Assembly: GCA_964593895.1 (NCBI GenBank)
Contig: CAZQKL010000086.1
Location: forward strand, 1 to 8,931
Length of the DNA: 8,931 nucleotides
Origin: CAZQKL01 sp964593895 [NCBI: uncultured bacterium]
Lineage (GTDB): Bacteria > DYJV01
Reading direction: 5' to 3'
The notes beneath the pieces are model-generated. The model made no database searches. It was not told the origin of the DNA and saw only the letters and a list, made by a program, of their open reading frames with translations. This document shows, piece by piece, positions 1 to 6,628 of this stretch. Numbering within the stretch: position 1 is the first letter of the stretch; each line of letters begins with the position of its first letter. The translations under genes were made by a program, and so were the position numbers.

Positions 1-186
1 TTATTTAGTTTAAAAGATGCAAATTTGAAAATTTTAAAAGATTATAAAATTGCAAAAGACAAAATTTTTTTCTTAAATAAATGCACAATTTGTGATAATA
101 ATGAATTTTATTCCTATAGAAAAGAAAAAACAACTAAAAGAAATTTTAACATTATTACACTAAAGGAGGAAAATAGATGTTTATAA
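1..186 (+). CDS. pgeF: Laccase-domain purine nucleoside phosphorylase (YfiH/PgeF family), C-terminal fragment
   Basis: Only the last 61 codons are in the window; the frame is open from base 1 to a TAA at 184-186. The visible end contains KCTICDNNEFYSYRKEKTTK (window residues 27-46). This fits the family's C-terminal pattern of a CT.C segment followed by an F-x-S-Y-R motif and a basic GR-like stretch. Family members (formerly multicopper polyphenol oxidoreductase/laccase-like) are cytoplasmic zinc-dependent enzymes that act on purine nucleosides. Their zinc ligands lie upstream of this fragment and cannot be checked. The gene overlaps the start of the next gene (yggT) by 10 nt. In many bacteria pgeF/ylmD, ylmE, sepF and ylmG/yggT are neighbours, which supports the call. 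The usual Gly before the Arg near the end is Lys here, so the match is good but rests on a short stretch. Confidence 0.72.
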   Translation, partial: LFSLKDANLKILKDYKIAKDKIFFLNKCTICDNNEFYSYRKEKTTKRNFNIITLKEENRCL

Positions 187-494
187 TTGGAAACTTTTTA
201 AATGCTATAGCTACAATAATTGACTATGTTTTAACAATTTACATGTGGATAATAATTATTAGAGCATTAATTTCATGGGTTAATCCAGACCCATACAATC
301 CAATAGTTCAAATTCTTTATAGACTCACAGACCCGATTCTTTATAAAGTCAGAAGAATATTACCAAGAGCTTTTTTCAGTTTTGGAATAGATTTTTCTCC
401 AATAATTGTAATTTTAATAATATATTTTTTGCAAATATTTCTTGTATCTTCACTGAAACAAATTGCATTTAAAATTTTAATCTCATCATCATAA
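177..494 (+). CDS. yggT: YggT/YlmG family integral membrane protein
   Basis: A 105-residue protein of the usual YggT length. It has two hydrophobic segments at about residues 8-32 and 73-91. Between them is the family signature: ISWVNPDPYNPIVQ at about 32-45, TDPIL at 51-55, then a basic RRILPR stretch at 59-64. YggT/YlmG proteins sit in the cytoplasmic membrane. They are linked to cell division or envelope organisation in bacteria and to thylakoid/nucleoid organisation in cyanobacteria and plastids; the molecular role is unclear. The ATG is chosen because a strong AAAGGAGG lies at 162-169, 7 nt upstream. The start lies inside the end of the preceding pgeF-like gene, so the two are probably translationally linked. 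A weak AT-rich palindrome at 522-536 follows it. Confidence 0.9.
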   Translation: MFIIGNFLNAIATIIDYVLTIYMWIIIIRALISWVNPDPYNPIVQILYRLTDPILYKVRRILPRAFFSFGIDFSPIIVILIIYFLQIFLVSSLKQIAFKILISSS

Positions 495-501
495 AATTAT
501 A

Positions 502-531
502 TTGAAAAAAATTTCCTTTTCTGATAATAAT
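502..531 (+). promoter_or_regulatory. Candidate sigma-70-type promoter of the 147-aa protein gene
   Basis: TTGAAA at 502-507 matches the -35 consensus at five of six positions. AATAAT at 526-531 matches the -10 consensus at five of six, with 18 nt between them; a TAATAA register one base earlier gives 17 nt. Transcription would start near 538, giving a leader of about 22 nt that holds the GGAGG at 549-553. AT-rich DNA produces such matches easily. The call rests mainly on its position between two genes and on its overlap with the inverted repeat at 522-536. Confidence 0.45.
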
Positions 532-536
532 TATCA
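522..536. promoter_or_regulatory. Fur-type operator (perfect 7-1-7 inverted repeat)
   Basis: TGATAATAATTATCA is identical to the Fur-box core described for Bacillus subtilis (TGATAAT-N-ATTATCA). It lies 24-38 nt upstream of the ATG at 560 and covers the predicted -10 element, the standard place for an iron-dependent repressor. PerR boxes (TTATAAT-N-ATTATAA) and Zur boxes differ at the outer bases, so Fur is the best guess, though related regulators are possible. The same palindrome could form a 6-bp AT-only hairpin behind yggT, but that would be a very weak terminator. Confidence 0.6.
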
Positions 537-559
537 AAATTATTTTTAGGAGGTTAAAA

Positions 560-1003
560 ATGTGTATGGAAATTCAAATCAAATGCAATTGTGGAAAAGA
601 AACTGTTAGAATGAATTTTAAAAATAACATTCTATCAGAAGAAGTGATTGAAGCTATCTATTGTCCAAGTGAAAGTGAGAAAATAGATTTTGATGAGAAA
701 ACAATGATAAATGATAATGGATGGGTCATAAAGTATAATATGGAAATTGCAAAATTTATTGGAAGTAAAAAACTAAATAAAAATCCTGACCAAATAACTC
801 CATCTTTTCTTTTTGATGAAGGTTATGCTACATGGAAAGAGTTATTTCCTGGTGAACTTGAATTAAGTAAAAAGGATAGAGAAAGATTGAAAAACCTTGC
901 TAAAACTGATAAAAAAAGATATTTTGAAGAAATAAGAAATTGGGCAAATGCAAGGATGTTAAAATATAAAAAGGAAGGTTGGAGAAAGGCTCAAAAAGTT
1001 TAA
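560..1003 (+). CDS. Unrecognised 147-residue protein with N-terminal cysteines
   Basis: I do not recognise this family. The coding frame looks genuine: TAGGAGG at 547-553 gives ideal spacing (6 nt) to the ATG at 560, whereas the in-frame ATG at 566 would be too far. All four cysteines are in the first 35 residues: C2, C9 and C11 (a C-N-C-G element) and C35 (YCP). There is no histidine, so a small Cys-only metal site is conceivable. The middle holds a short aromatic segment (NDNGWVIKYNMEIAKFIG, 51-68). From about 101 onward the protein is rich in Lys, Glu and Arg and probably alpha-helical, ending with tryptophans at 128 and 141. There is no signal peptide or membrane segment, so it is likely cytoplasmic. 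The Fur-type box directly upstream suggests iron-responsive expression and fits, but does not prove, a metal-related role. Confidence 0.8.
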   Translation: MCMEIQIKCNCGKETVRMNFKNNILSEEVIEAIYCPSESEKIDFDEKTMINDNGWVIKYNMEIAKFIGSKKLNKNPDQITPSFLFDEGYATWKELFPGELELSKKDRERLKNLAKTDKKRYFEEIRNWANARMLKYKKEGWRKAQKV

Positions 1004-1013
1004 CTAATGAATA

Positions 1014-1042
1014 TTGACAAATTTATGAAATTCTGCTAAATT
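1014..1042 (+). promoter_or_regulatory. Promoter of the tRNA-Gly/tRNA-Cys unit
   Basis: A perfect TTGACA -35 at 1014-1019 is followed after exactly 17 nt by TAAATT at 1037-1042 (four of six -10 bases). A TG at 1034-1035 gives an extended -10. Transcription should begin near 1049, only about 4 nt before the mature 5' end of tRNA-Gly, a common arrangement for tRNA genes. The promoter lies just after the stop codon of the preceding gene. Confidence 0.75.
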
Positions 1043-1052
1043 TAAATTGAAA

Positions 1053-1125
<73 letters not shown>

Positions 1126-1132
1126 TTAACCT

Positions 1133-1203
<71 letters not shown>

Positions 1204-1215
1204 TACAATTTCAAT

Positions 1216-1220
1216 AGAGG
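1216..1220 (+). promoter_or_regulatory. Ribosome binding site that points to an ATT start
   Basis: AGAGG at 1216-1220, followed by TT, is the only Shine-Dalgarno-like sequence upstream of the DUF401 gene. Six nucleotides after it comes ATT at 1227. A 6-nt spacing is also seen before the 147-aa gene, flgB, flgC and fliE. The first conventional alternative start, TTG at 1269, has no such sequence in front of it. Confidence 0.55.
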
Positions 1221-1226
1221 TTAAAA

Positions 1227-2456
1227 ATTCCTCTTCTAAAACTTCTCTTTCTACTTGCAATTTTAATTTTGTTGGCTTCAAGAAAGATAAAAATAGGATA
1301 TGTATTGTTAATTGCAACAATCTTAACTGAGATTTTATTTCCAATAAATATCAAATACTTTGTGGTAAAAATTTTAAAAAGCAGTATTGAACTAAAAACA
1401 TTAAAATTAATTGCTGTAATTTTTTTAATAATTTTTTTAAGCAATTTAATGGAGACAAAAAATTTATTAAAAGAAATGGTTGTATATTTATCCAAACTTA
1501 ACCTACCAAAAAAAATTCAATTTATAATCCTTCCAGCATTTATTGGTTTACTTCCAATGCCAGGTGGAGCTCTTTTCTCTGCTCCAATGGTTGATAAAGC
1601 TTTAAGTGGAGAAAATTTTTTAAATGAAGAAAAAACATTTATAAATTTCTGGTTTAGACATATTTGGGAATATTTTTTCCCTTTATATCCTGGAGTTATA
1701 CTTGTTACTGAACTTTACTCATTTCCATCTTACAAACTTTTTGAATATCATTCAATTTTTACAATATTGATGCTTATTCTTGGGTATTTTATTGTGCTTA
1801 AAGGGAAAAATATTAAAAATAATTTAACAAAAAATGAAAAATTTTTTCAAAATTTACTTGGGCTTATCTATTCAATTTCACCTGTTATAATTATTTTTAT
1901 CTTTGTTTTTATTTTTAAATTAAATGTAGTAGTAAGCATAGCTATTTCTTGCATATTTTCAATATTCTTGTATAAAACAAGTTTAAGTCAATTACTTAAA
2001 ATTTCAAAAAAATCTATAAAATTTGATATGCTAATTATGATTTTGGGAATTTTCTATTTTAAAAAATCTCTTGAAATCACAGGTGCAATAAATCTACTTC
2101 CAAAAATGATTTCCTCAAATAACATATTTACCTTAACTATACTTTTAATTTTTTTACCATTAATAAGCGGACTTTTAACTGGAATTACAATTGCGTATGT
2201 AGGAATAAGTTTTCCAGTTTTGAGTAGTTACTTCTTTTTAGGAAATAGCCTTTACATGCCAAATCTTGTCCTTGCTTATATTTCAGGTTTTATAGGAGTT
2301 TTATTATCGCCTGTGCATCTATGTTTGCTTTTAACAAATGAATATTTTGATTCTAACTTGATGAAGGTTTACAAATTGCTAATAAAAGGTGGTTTACCTC
2401 TATTTATTTTTTTAATAATTTACTACTTTATACTTAAAACTTTTTCAATTTCCTGA
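1227..2456 (+). CDS. DUF401 family multi-pass membrane protein
   Basis: A highly hydrophobic polytopic protein, 409 residues if read from ATT 1227 or 395 from TTG 1269. Two family-typical blocks are present (409-residue numbering): GLLPMPGGALFSAPMVD at about 107-123 and INFWFRHIWEYFFPLYPGV at about 139-157. DUF401 proteins are uncharacterised membrane proteins thought to resemble ion/carboxylate transporters; the substrate is unknown. I prefer the upstream start because residues 2-19 (PLLKLLFLLAILILLASR) form the expected first transmembrane helix before the basic RKIK, and because AGAGG lies 6 nt before the ATT. The frame is closed upstream by TAG at 1215. The gene begins 23 nt after tRNA-Cys with no terminator between, so it is probably transcribed with the tRNAs. 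Its last 34 nt overlap the end of convergent fliH. Confidence 0.85.
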   Translation: MPLLKLLFLLAILILLASRKIKIGYVLLIATILTEILFPINIKYFVVKILKSSIELKTLKLIAVIFLIIFLSNLMETKNLLKEMVVYLSKLNLPKKIQFIILPAFIGLLPMPGGALFSAPMVDKALSGENFLNEEKTFINFWFRHIWEYFFPLYPGVILVTELYSFPSYKLFEYHSIFTILMLILGYFIVLKGKNIKNNLTKNEKFFQNLLGLIYSISPVIIIFIFVFIFKLNVVVSIAISCIFSIFLYKTSLSQLLKISKKSIKFDMLIMILGIFYFKKSLEITGAINLLPKMISSNNIFTLTILLIFLPLISGLLTGITIAYVGISFPVLSSYFFLGNSLYMPNLVLAYISGFIGVLLSPVHLCLLLTNEYFDSNLMKVYKLLIKGGLPLFIFLIIYYFILKTFSIS

Positions 2457-3232
2457 ATTTGCTCATCAATTCTTCCATCATAAGTGCCATAATTAGTTTC
2501 AATAATGCAACTTCCTCTTGGAATATCTTCAGATTTTGAAATATTTAATTCTCTAATATCCTGGATATCCCTAATTTTTTTCATATATTGAGAAACTAAA
2601 TCGTAATCTTCTGGGTTTATTTTTATCTCAAGAAAACCTTTATCTATAATTTTTTTTAAAACTTCTTTTAAATTATTAATCAGTATCTCTTCTGGATTTG
2701 CCTTTAGTTCAGATTTAATAATTTTTTTCACTATCTTCAAAATAATGTTTACAATACTCTGTTCATGCTTTTTTATTACATCTTCTTCAAAATTTTTTAA
2801 ATTTTCTATAATTTTTGTAAAATTAAATATTGCATTTTTTAATTCCTCTTCTCCTTTTTTAAAACCTTCTTCATAACCTTTTGAAAATCCTTCTTTATAA
2901 GCCTTTTCCTTTATAACCGCTTCTTCCTGTTTAGCTTTATTTACAATCTCCTCAGCTTCTTTTTTCTTTTCTTCAAAATATTTATTTAACTTTTCTTCCA
3001 ACTCTCTCTTTTTCTCTTCATAATATTCTTCAACTTTTTTTCTATATGCATCTTTTGTAAGCTCACCTTTTTCTGAAAAAAGTGGTTTGAAATCATACTT
3101 TGTATCAACATTAAATTGTGGAATAAAATTTTTTGGTCTATCAATTTTAAATTTTACAAGAGGGTCTTCTGAACTTATATCAGCTTCTTCAAATTTTATA
3201 AAATTATATGGCTTAACATCATTATTAGACAA
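2423..3232 (-). CDS. fliH: Flagellar export-apparatus protein FliH
   Basis: A 269-residue FliH. This cytoplasmic dimer binds and restrains the FliI ATPase and links it to the export gate/C ring. After a divergent N-terminus (1-60) comes a long Lys/Glu-rich helical segment (about 62-112). The hallmark GxxxG ladder follows, with glycines at 115, 119, 123 and 127, and then the C-terminal FliI-binding-type domain (about 140-269, with PRGSCIIETNYGTYDGRID near the end). Translation starts at TTG (3232-3230): a GGAGG at 3245-3241 lies 8 nt upstream and there is no ATG nearby. The start overlaps the end of fliG by 8 nt, indicating coupling. The expected fliI does not follow; the gene ends at TAG inside the convergent DUF401 gene. 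Confidence 0.93.
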   Translation of the reverse strand: MSNNDVKPYNFIKFEEADISSEDPLVKFKIDRPKNFIPQFNVDTKYDFKPLFSEKGELTKDAYRKKVEEYYEEKKRELEEKLNKYFEEKKKEAEEIVNKAKQEEAVIKEKAYKEGFSKGYEEGFKKGEEELKNAIFNFTKIIENLKNFEEDVIKKHEQSIVNIILKIVKKIIKSELKANPEEILINNLKEVLKKIIDKGFLEIKINPEDYDLVSQYMKKIRDIQDIRELNISKSEDIPRGSCIIETNYGTYDGRIDEQIQEIEKVLSIK

Positions 3233-4241
3233 CTACTTCACCTCCTCCACCCTTTGCAATTATTATTTTTCCTTCTTCAGCTAACTTTCTTGCAACCTGT
3301 ATTATATTTAACTGAGCTTGTTCAACATCTGATAGTTTCACTGGACCCATTGTTTCTAAATCCTCTTTAATCATTTCTGCTGCTCTTTTACTCATATTCT
3401 TAAAAATCTTTTCTTTTACCTGTTCACTTGCACCCTTTAATGCAAGAAGTAGGTCCTCATTGCTTATTTCTTTCAAAATAGTTTGAATTCCTCTATCATC
3501 AACATATATAAGGTCTTCAAATACAAACATCTTCTTTCTAATTTCCTCTGCAAGGTCTGGATTTTCCTCTTCAATTGCAGAAAGGATTCTTTCTTCAACA
3601 TCCTTACTCACATTATTTAAAATTTCAGCTACAGGTTCAACTCCTCCCACCTGATGAGATTCTGCTCCACCTGCGCTTTTAACTTCTTCTTCTAATGCTT
3701 CTTCAAGCTCTTTAACAACTTCAGGTGAAACTGTTTCAAGTTGAGCCATTCTTAAAATTACATCAGTTTGCAATGCTTCAGGAAGATATGATAGAGTTTG
3801 AGCTGCTTGAAGTGGTTCTAAATGTGCAAGTATAACTGCAATTGTTTGAGGATGCTCACTTTTTATGAAATTTGCTATCATCTTTGGGTCAATATTTGAT
3901 AATGAATAAAATGGCTGTTTTGTTAATGGAGTTCCCACTTTTTTTAATATTTCCTCTGCTTTCTCCTTTCCAAATGCTTTTTCTAAAATATTTCTAACAC
4001 TTTCCACACCAGCTTCAATAACTGGCTCTTCACCAAGTTCTGTTAAAAATTCATTTGCAATCTTCTCTATTTCCTGCGGAGACAATTCTCCTAAAAAAGC
4101 CATTTCATTGCTTAATGCATGAAGTTCATATTCATTCAATTTTTTTAAAATTTTTGCAGCATTTTCTTCTCCCATTGCAAGGAGAAGTGCTGCTGCCTTT
4201 CTTTTTTTTGACATTTTCTGTTTATCTTTTACAGACGGCAT
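3225..4241 (-). CDS. fliG: Flagellar motor switch protein FliG
   Basis: A full-length 338-residue FliG, the C-ring protein that anchors to the MS ring and meets the stator. Landmarks: the N-terminal FliF-binding domain (about 10-100), the EHPQ motif at 129-132 in the middle domain, GGVEPVAEILN at 199-209, and the MFVF hinge at 238-241. The C-terminal torque region (242-330) follows. Aligned by eye to E. coli, the charged torque residues K264, R281, D288, D289 and R297 correspond to K269, R286, E293, D294 and K302, so charge is kept at all five with two conservative swaps. The ATG shares its A with the fliF stop (TAATG) and AAGGAG lies in the fliF end. The tail ends GGGGEVVV, whose glycine codons also form the ribosome binding site of fliH. 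Confidence 0.97.
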   Translation of the reverse strand: MPSVKDKQKMSKKRKAAALLLAMGEENAAKILKKLNEYELHALSNEMAFLGELSPQEIEKIANEFLTELGEEPVIEAGVESVRNILEKAFGKEKAEEILKKVGTPLTKQPFYSLSNIDPKMIANFIKSEHPQTIAVILAHLEPLQAAQTLSYLPEALQTDVILRMAQLETVSPEVVKELEEALEEEVKSAGGAESHQVGGVEPVAEILNNVSKDVEERILSAIEEENPDLAEEIRKKMFVFEDLIYVDDRGIQTILKEISNEDLLLALKGASEQVKEKIFKNMSKRAAEMIKEDLETMGPVKLSDVEQAQLNIIQVARKLAEEGKIIIAKGGGGEVVV

Positions 4242-5881
4242 TAAGCCCTACTCCTTAACCATTCTTTTATTAATCTTGCAACTTTATCTGGGTCTTCTTG
4301 AGCTATTTTTATAACTTTTTCTCTTGCTGTAACTTTCTTTTCTTTTGGTTTTGCTTCTTCTTCAACTCTTTCAGAAATAATTTCACCTTTTTTAGCTTTA
4401 ATTTCTTTTTCTAATTCTTCAACTGTTTTTGGAATTGTTGTAATTTCTTCAGGTGGCTGAATTCTTTCAAAGAGCACTTTAAGAAATGGTCTAAATACAA
4501 AGAAAAATATTGCAAAAAGAGCTAAAATTGTCAATCCATATTTTACAGCAAGCATTATTAATGAAGTCATCTGTTCTTTCTTTATCTGTTTCTGCAACTG
4601 TTCTATTTCATTATAATTAAATTCAACATTTGCAACTTCTATCTGGTCTTTTCTCTGAGGGTCATAGCCTATTGCATTTTTAACTATATCTTTTAAAATT
4701 TTCAACTCTTTTTCACTTCTTGGAAAATATTTTTTTACTGTTTTTTTACCTTCTTTAACTTCTTTATAAATTCCATCAACTAAAACAGCTACTGAAAGTC
4801 TTTTTATAACTCCCACAGGTTTTTCTATATGATTAATAGTTTTACTAATTTCATAATTTACTATTTCGTGAGATTTAGATTTTACAAGTGAAGTTTTTCC
4901 TTTAGATGATAATTTCCCCTGTTGTGCCATAACTGATGGAACATTTGAAACAACTCCAGGGATACCTCCTTTTTGTTTCTGTTCATTGTAAATAATTTCT
5001 TGAGATTTTTCATGACTTCTTTCAGCAACATTTTCTGGGTCATATATTTCTTGCGTTGTATTTATTTTAGTAAAATCTATATCCGCATTAACTCTTACTA
5101 TAACTTTTCCTTTACCAACTGCTTTTTCAAGCATTGATTGAATTTTTTTTGTATAATATTTTTCAATTTTCCTCTTGTATTCAAGTTTTTTTTGTGCTGA
5201 TGCACTTAAGTTACCTTCTTCACTTAATTCTTCAGTTAAAACATTTCCAAAATTATCAATTACTGTAACATTTTCAGGTTTTAATCCTTCAACACTATTT
5301 GCAACAAGATTAACAATAGCTTTTACCTGCTCTGGTTTTAAAGTAGAATACCCAAACTGATATGTGATTAAAACTGAAGCAGTTGCAGGATTTTGCTCAT
5401 CCTTGAACAAACTTTCTTTTGGTATAACTATATGAACCCTTGCTGTTTTTATCCCCCTTAAAGTTTCAATACTTCTTGCAAGCTCTCCCTGAATAGCTCT
5501 TAAATAATTTATCTTCTGAACAAATTCTGTTACCCCAAATTTTGTTTTATCAAAAATTTCTAATCCCACCTGAGAGCTTCCAGGAATTCCTGCTTTTGCA
5601 AGCATCATTCTCACTTCATAAACTTTATCCTGAGGAACTTTTATTAATCCAGTTTTCTCATCAACTTTGAAATCAATTCTATTCTTCTTTAAAAATTCAA
5701 TGACATCTCCTGCCTGCTGTATTGGAAGATTATAATACAGCACAGAATAATTTCCACCTGTTTTATAAGTTACAGTTAAAATTAGTGCGGTAATAAAAAA
5801 TAGGAGAAAACCAAAAATCATTATCTTTTTTGATACAGGTAGTTCATTAAATTTTTTAAAAAATTTCTGAAGAGCTTCCAT
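4241..5881 (-). CDS. fliF: Flagellar MS-ring protein FliF
   Basis: 546 residues, normal for FliF, the membrane ring that seeds basal-body assembly and houses the export gate. Transmembrane helix 1 spans about 20-39. It is followed by the YscJ/FliF ring-building domain beginning YNLPIQQAGDVIEFLKKN (about 50-67). The periplasmic region includes GVVSNVPS and SHEIVNYEISKTINH. A second transmembrane helix lies at about 440-463. A Lys/Glu-rich cytoplasmic tail ends with DPDKVARLIKEWLRSRA, the conserved FliG-binding helix. The ATG at 5881 has GAGGTGA close upstream and lies 21 nt after fliE. The stop overlaps the fliG start by one base. Confidence 0.97.
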   Translation of the reverse strand: MEALQKFFKKFNELPVSKKIMIFGFLLFFITALILTVTYKTGGNYSVLYYNLPIQQAGDVIEFLKKNRIDFKVDEKTGLIKVPQDKVYEVRMMLAKAGIPGSSQVGLEIFDKTKFGVTEFVQKINYLRAIQGELARSIETLRGIKTARVHIVIPKESLFKDEQNPATASVLITYQFGYSTLKPEQVKAIVNLVANSVEGLKPENVTVIDNFGNVLTEELSEEGNLSASAQKKLEYKRKIEKYYTKKIQSMLEKAVGKGKVIVRVNADIDFTKINTTQEIYDPENVAERSHEKSQEIIYNEQKQKGGIPGVVSNVPSVMAQQGKLSSKGKTSLVKSKSHEIVNYEISKTINHIEKPVGVIKRLSVAVLVDGIYKEVKEGKKTVKKYFPRSEKELKILKDIVKNAIGYDPQRKDQIEVANVEFNYNEIEQLQKQIKKEQMTSLIMLAVKYGLTILALFAIFFFVFRPFLKVLFERIQPPEEITTIPKTVEELEKEIKAKKGEIISERVEEEAKPKEKKVTAREKVIKIAQEDPDKVARLIKEWLRSRA

Positions 5882-5902
5882 TTGCTCACCTCAAAATTTA
5901 GT

Positions 5903-6184
5903 TTATACTTGCATTCTCATTATTTCTTGATATGCTTGAACAAGCTTGTTTCTTATTTGCAAAAAAAGCTGTAGAGAAACTTCTGCTTTTTCCACTGCTA
6001 AAACAGTGCTTGTTATGTCTTTTTCTCCTTTTATAAATTTTTCTATAGATTTATCAGCTTCAATCTGTTTTGAATTTACATCCTGAATATAAGATTTAAT
6101 AAAATCTGCAAATGAAGGCACTTTTTTACTTTTATTTGGAGATAAGTTTAATAAATTAAAATTATTTCCGATTTTATTAATCAT
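5903..6184 (-). CDS. fliE: Flagellar hook-basal body protein FliE
   Basis: 93 residues, a typical FliE. This small protein joins the MS ring/export gate to the proximal rod and is exported early. The variable N-terminus (1-22) leads into SFADFIKSYIQDVNSKQIEA (24-43). The conserved helical C-terminus follows, with AVEKAEVSLQLFLQIRNKLV (63-82) and YQEIMRMQV at the end. GGAGG lies 6 nt before the ATG. The gene follows flgC by 12 nt and precedes fliF by 21 nt, in the usual flgB-flgC-fliE-fliF order. Confidence 0.96.
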   Translation of the reverse strand: MINKIGNNFNLLNLSPNKSKKVPSFADFIKSYIQDVNSKQIEADKSIEKFIKGEKDITSTVLAVEKAEVSLQLFLQIRNKLVQAYQEIMRMQV

Positions 6185-6196
6185 GATTTACCTCCA

Positions 6197-6628
6197 CTAA
6201 ATTCTTAATAATTCAATTGTTCTCATTAACATATTTTTTGCACTTCTCATCACCTGAACATTTGCTTCATAGCTTCTTGAAGCATTAATTAAATTAACCA
6301 TTTCTTCCATCAAATTAATATTTGGCATTTTAACATAACCATTTTTATCTGCATCAGGATGTGAAGGGTCATATTTTAAAATTGGTGGTCTATTATCTTC
6401 CACAATATCTTTTACTTTCACAGTTTCAAGTTGAAGTTGATTCTCAAATGAATTTTCTTTATTATCAACTGGAACAGCTTCAAAAACAACATCTTTTCTT
6501 CGGTATGGTCCACCTTCAGGAGTTCTTGTGGTATTGATATTAGCTATATTACTTGCAATTACATTTATTCTTAATCTTTCTGCACTCATACCATTTGCAG
6601 AGATGTTGAATGAAGTTAAGAAACTCAT
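6197..6628 (-). CDS. flgC: Flagellar proximal rod protein FlgC
   Basis: 143 residues, a normal FlgC. The N-terminal rod signature FNISANGMSAERLRINVIAS (7-26) is followed by NIANINTTRTPEGGPYRRKD (28-47), which carries the family's TPEGGPYRRK element. The C-terminus has DKNGYVKMPNINLMEEMVNL and SRSYEANVQVMRSAKNMLMR, the helix that packs in the rod. The protein is exported by the flagellar type III system and has no cleavable signal peptide. The ATG overlaps the flgB stop by one base (TAATG), and the GGAGG 6 nt upstream is inside flgB. Confidence 0.97.
   Translation of the reverse strand: MSFLTSFNISANGMSAERLRINVIASNIANINTTRTPEGGPYRRKDVVFEAVPVDNKENSFENQLQLETVKVKDIVEDNRPPILKYDPSHPDADKNGYVKMPNINLMEEMVNLINASRSYEANVQVMRSAKNMLMRTIELLRI

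Noticed and set aside
93-107. TGATAAT followed by ATGAATT, resembling a Fur box
   Set aside because: Only the left half matches; the right half agrees at about three of seven bases, and it lies inside the pgeF-like coding sequence.
522-536. Intrinsic terminator of yggT formed by TGATAA/TTATCA
   Set aside because: The stem is short and AT-only, and no uninterrupted T-tract follows directly. The operator explanation fits better, though a minor role is not excluded.
1269-1271. TTG as the DUF401 start
   Set aside because: There is no ribosome binding site in front of it, and it would remove the first transmembrane helix that is encoded in frame just upstream.
2556-2580. Possible plus-strand terminator for DUF401 (ATATC-CTG-GATAT then a T-run)
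   Set aside because: The stem is only five base pairs, four of them A-T, with a 6-nt gap before the T-run. It lies 100 nt inside fliH, whose codons explain the sequence.
3087-3284. Small plus-strand open frames opposite fliH, fliG, fliF, rplQ and rpoA
   Set aside because: They are antisense shadows of well-conserved genes, without ribosome binding sites and with low-complexity Phe/Leu/Ser-rich translations.
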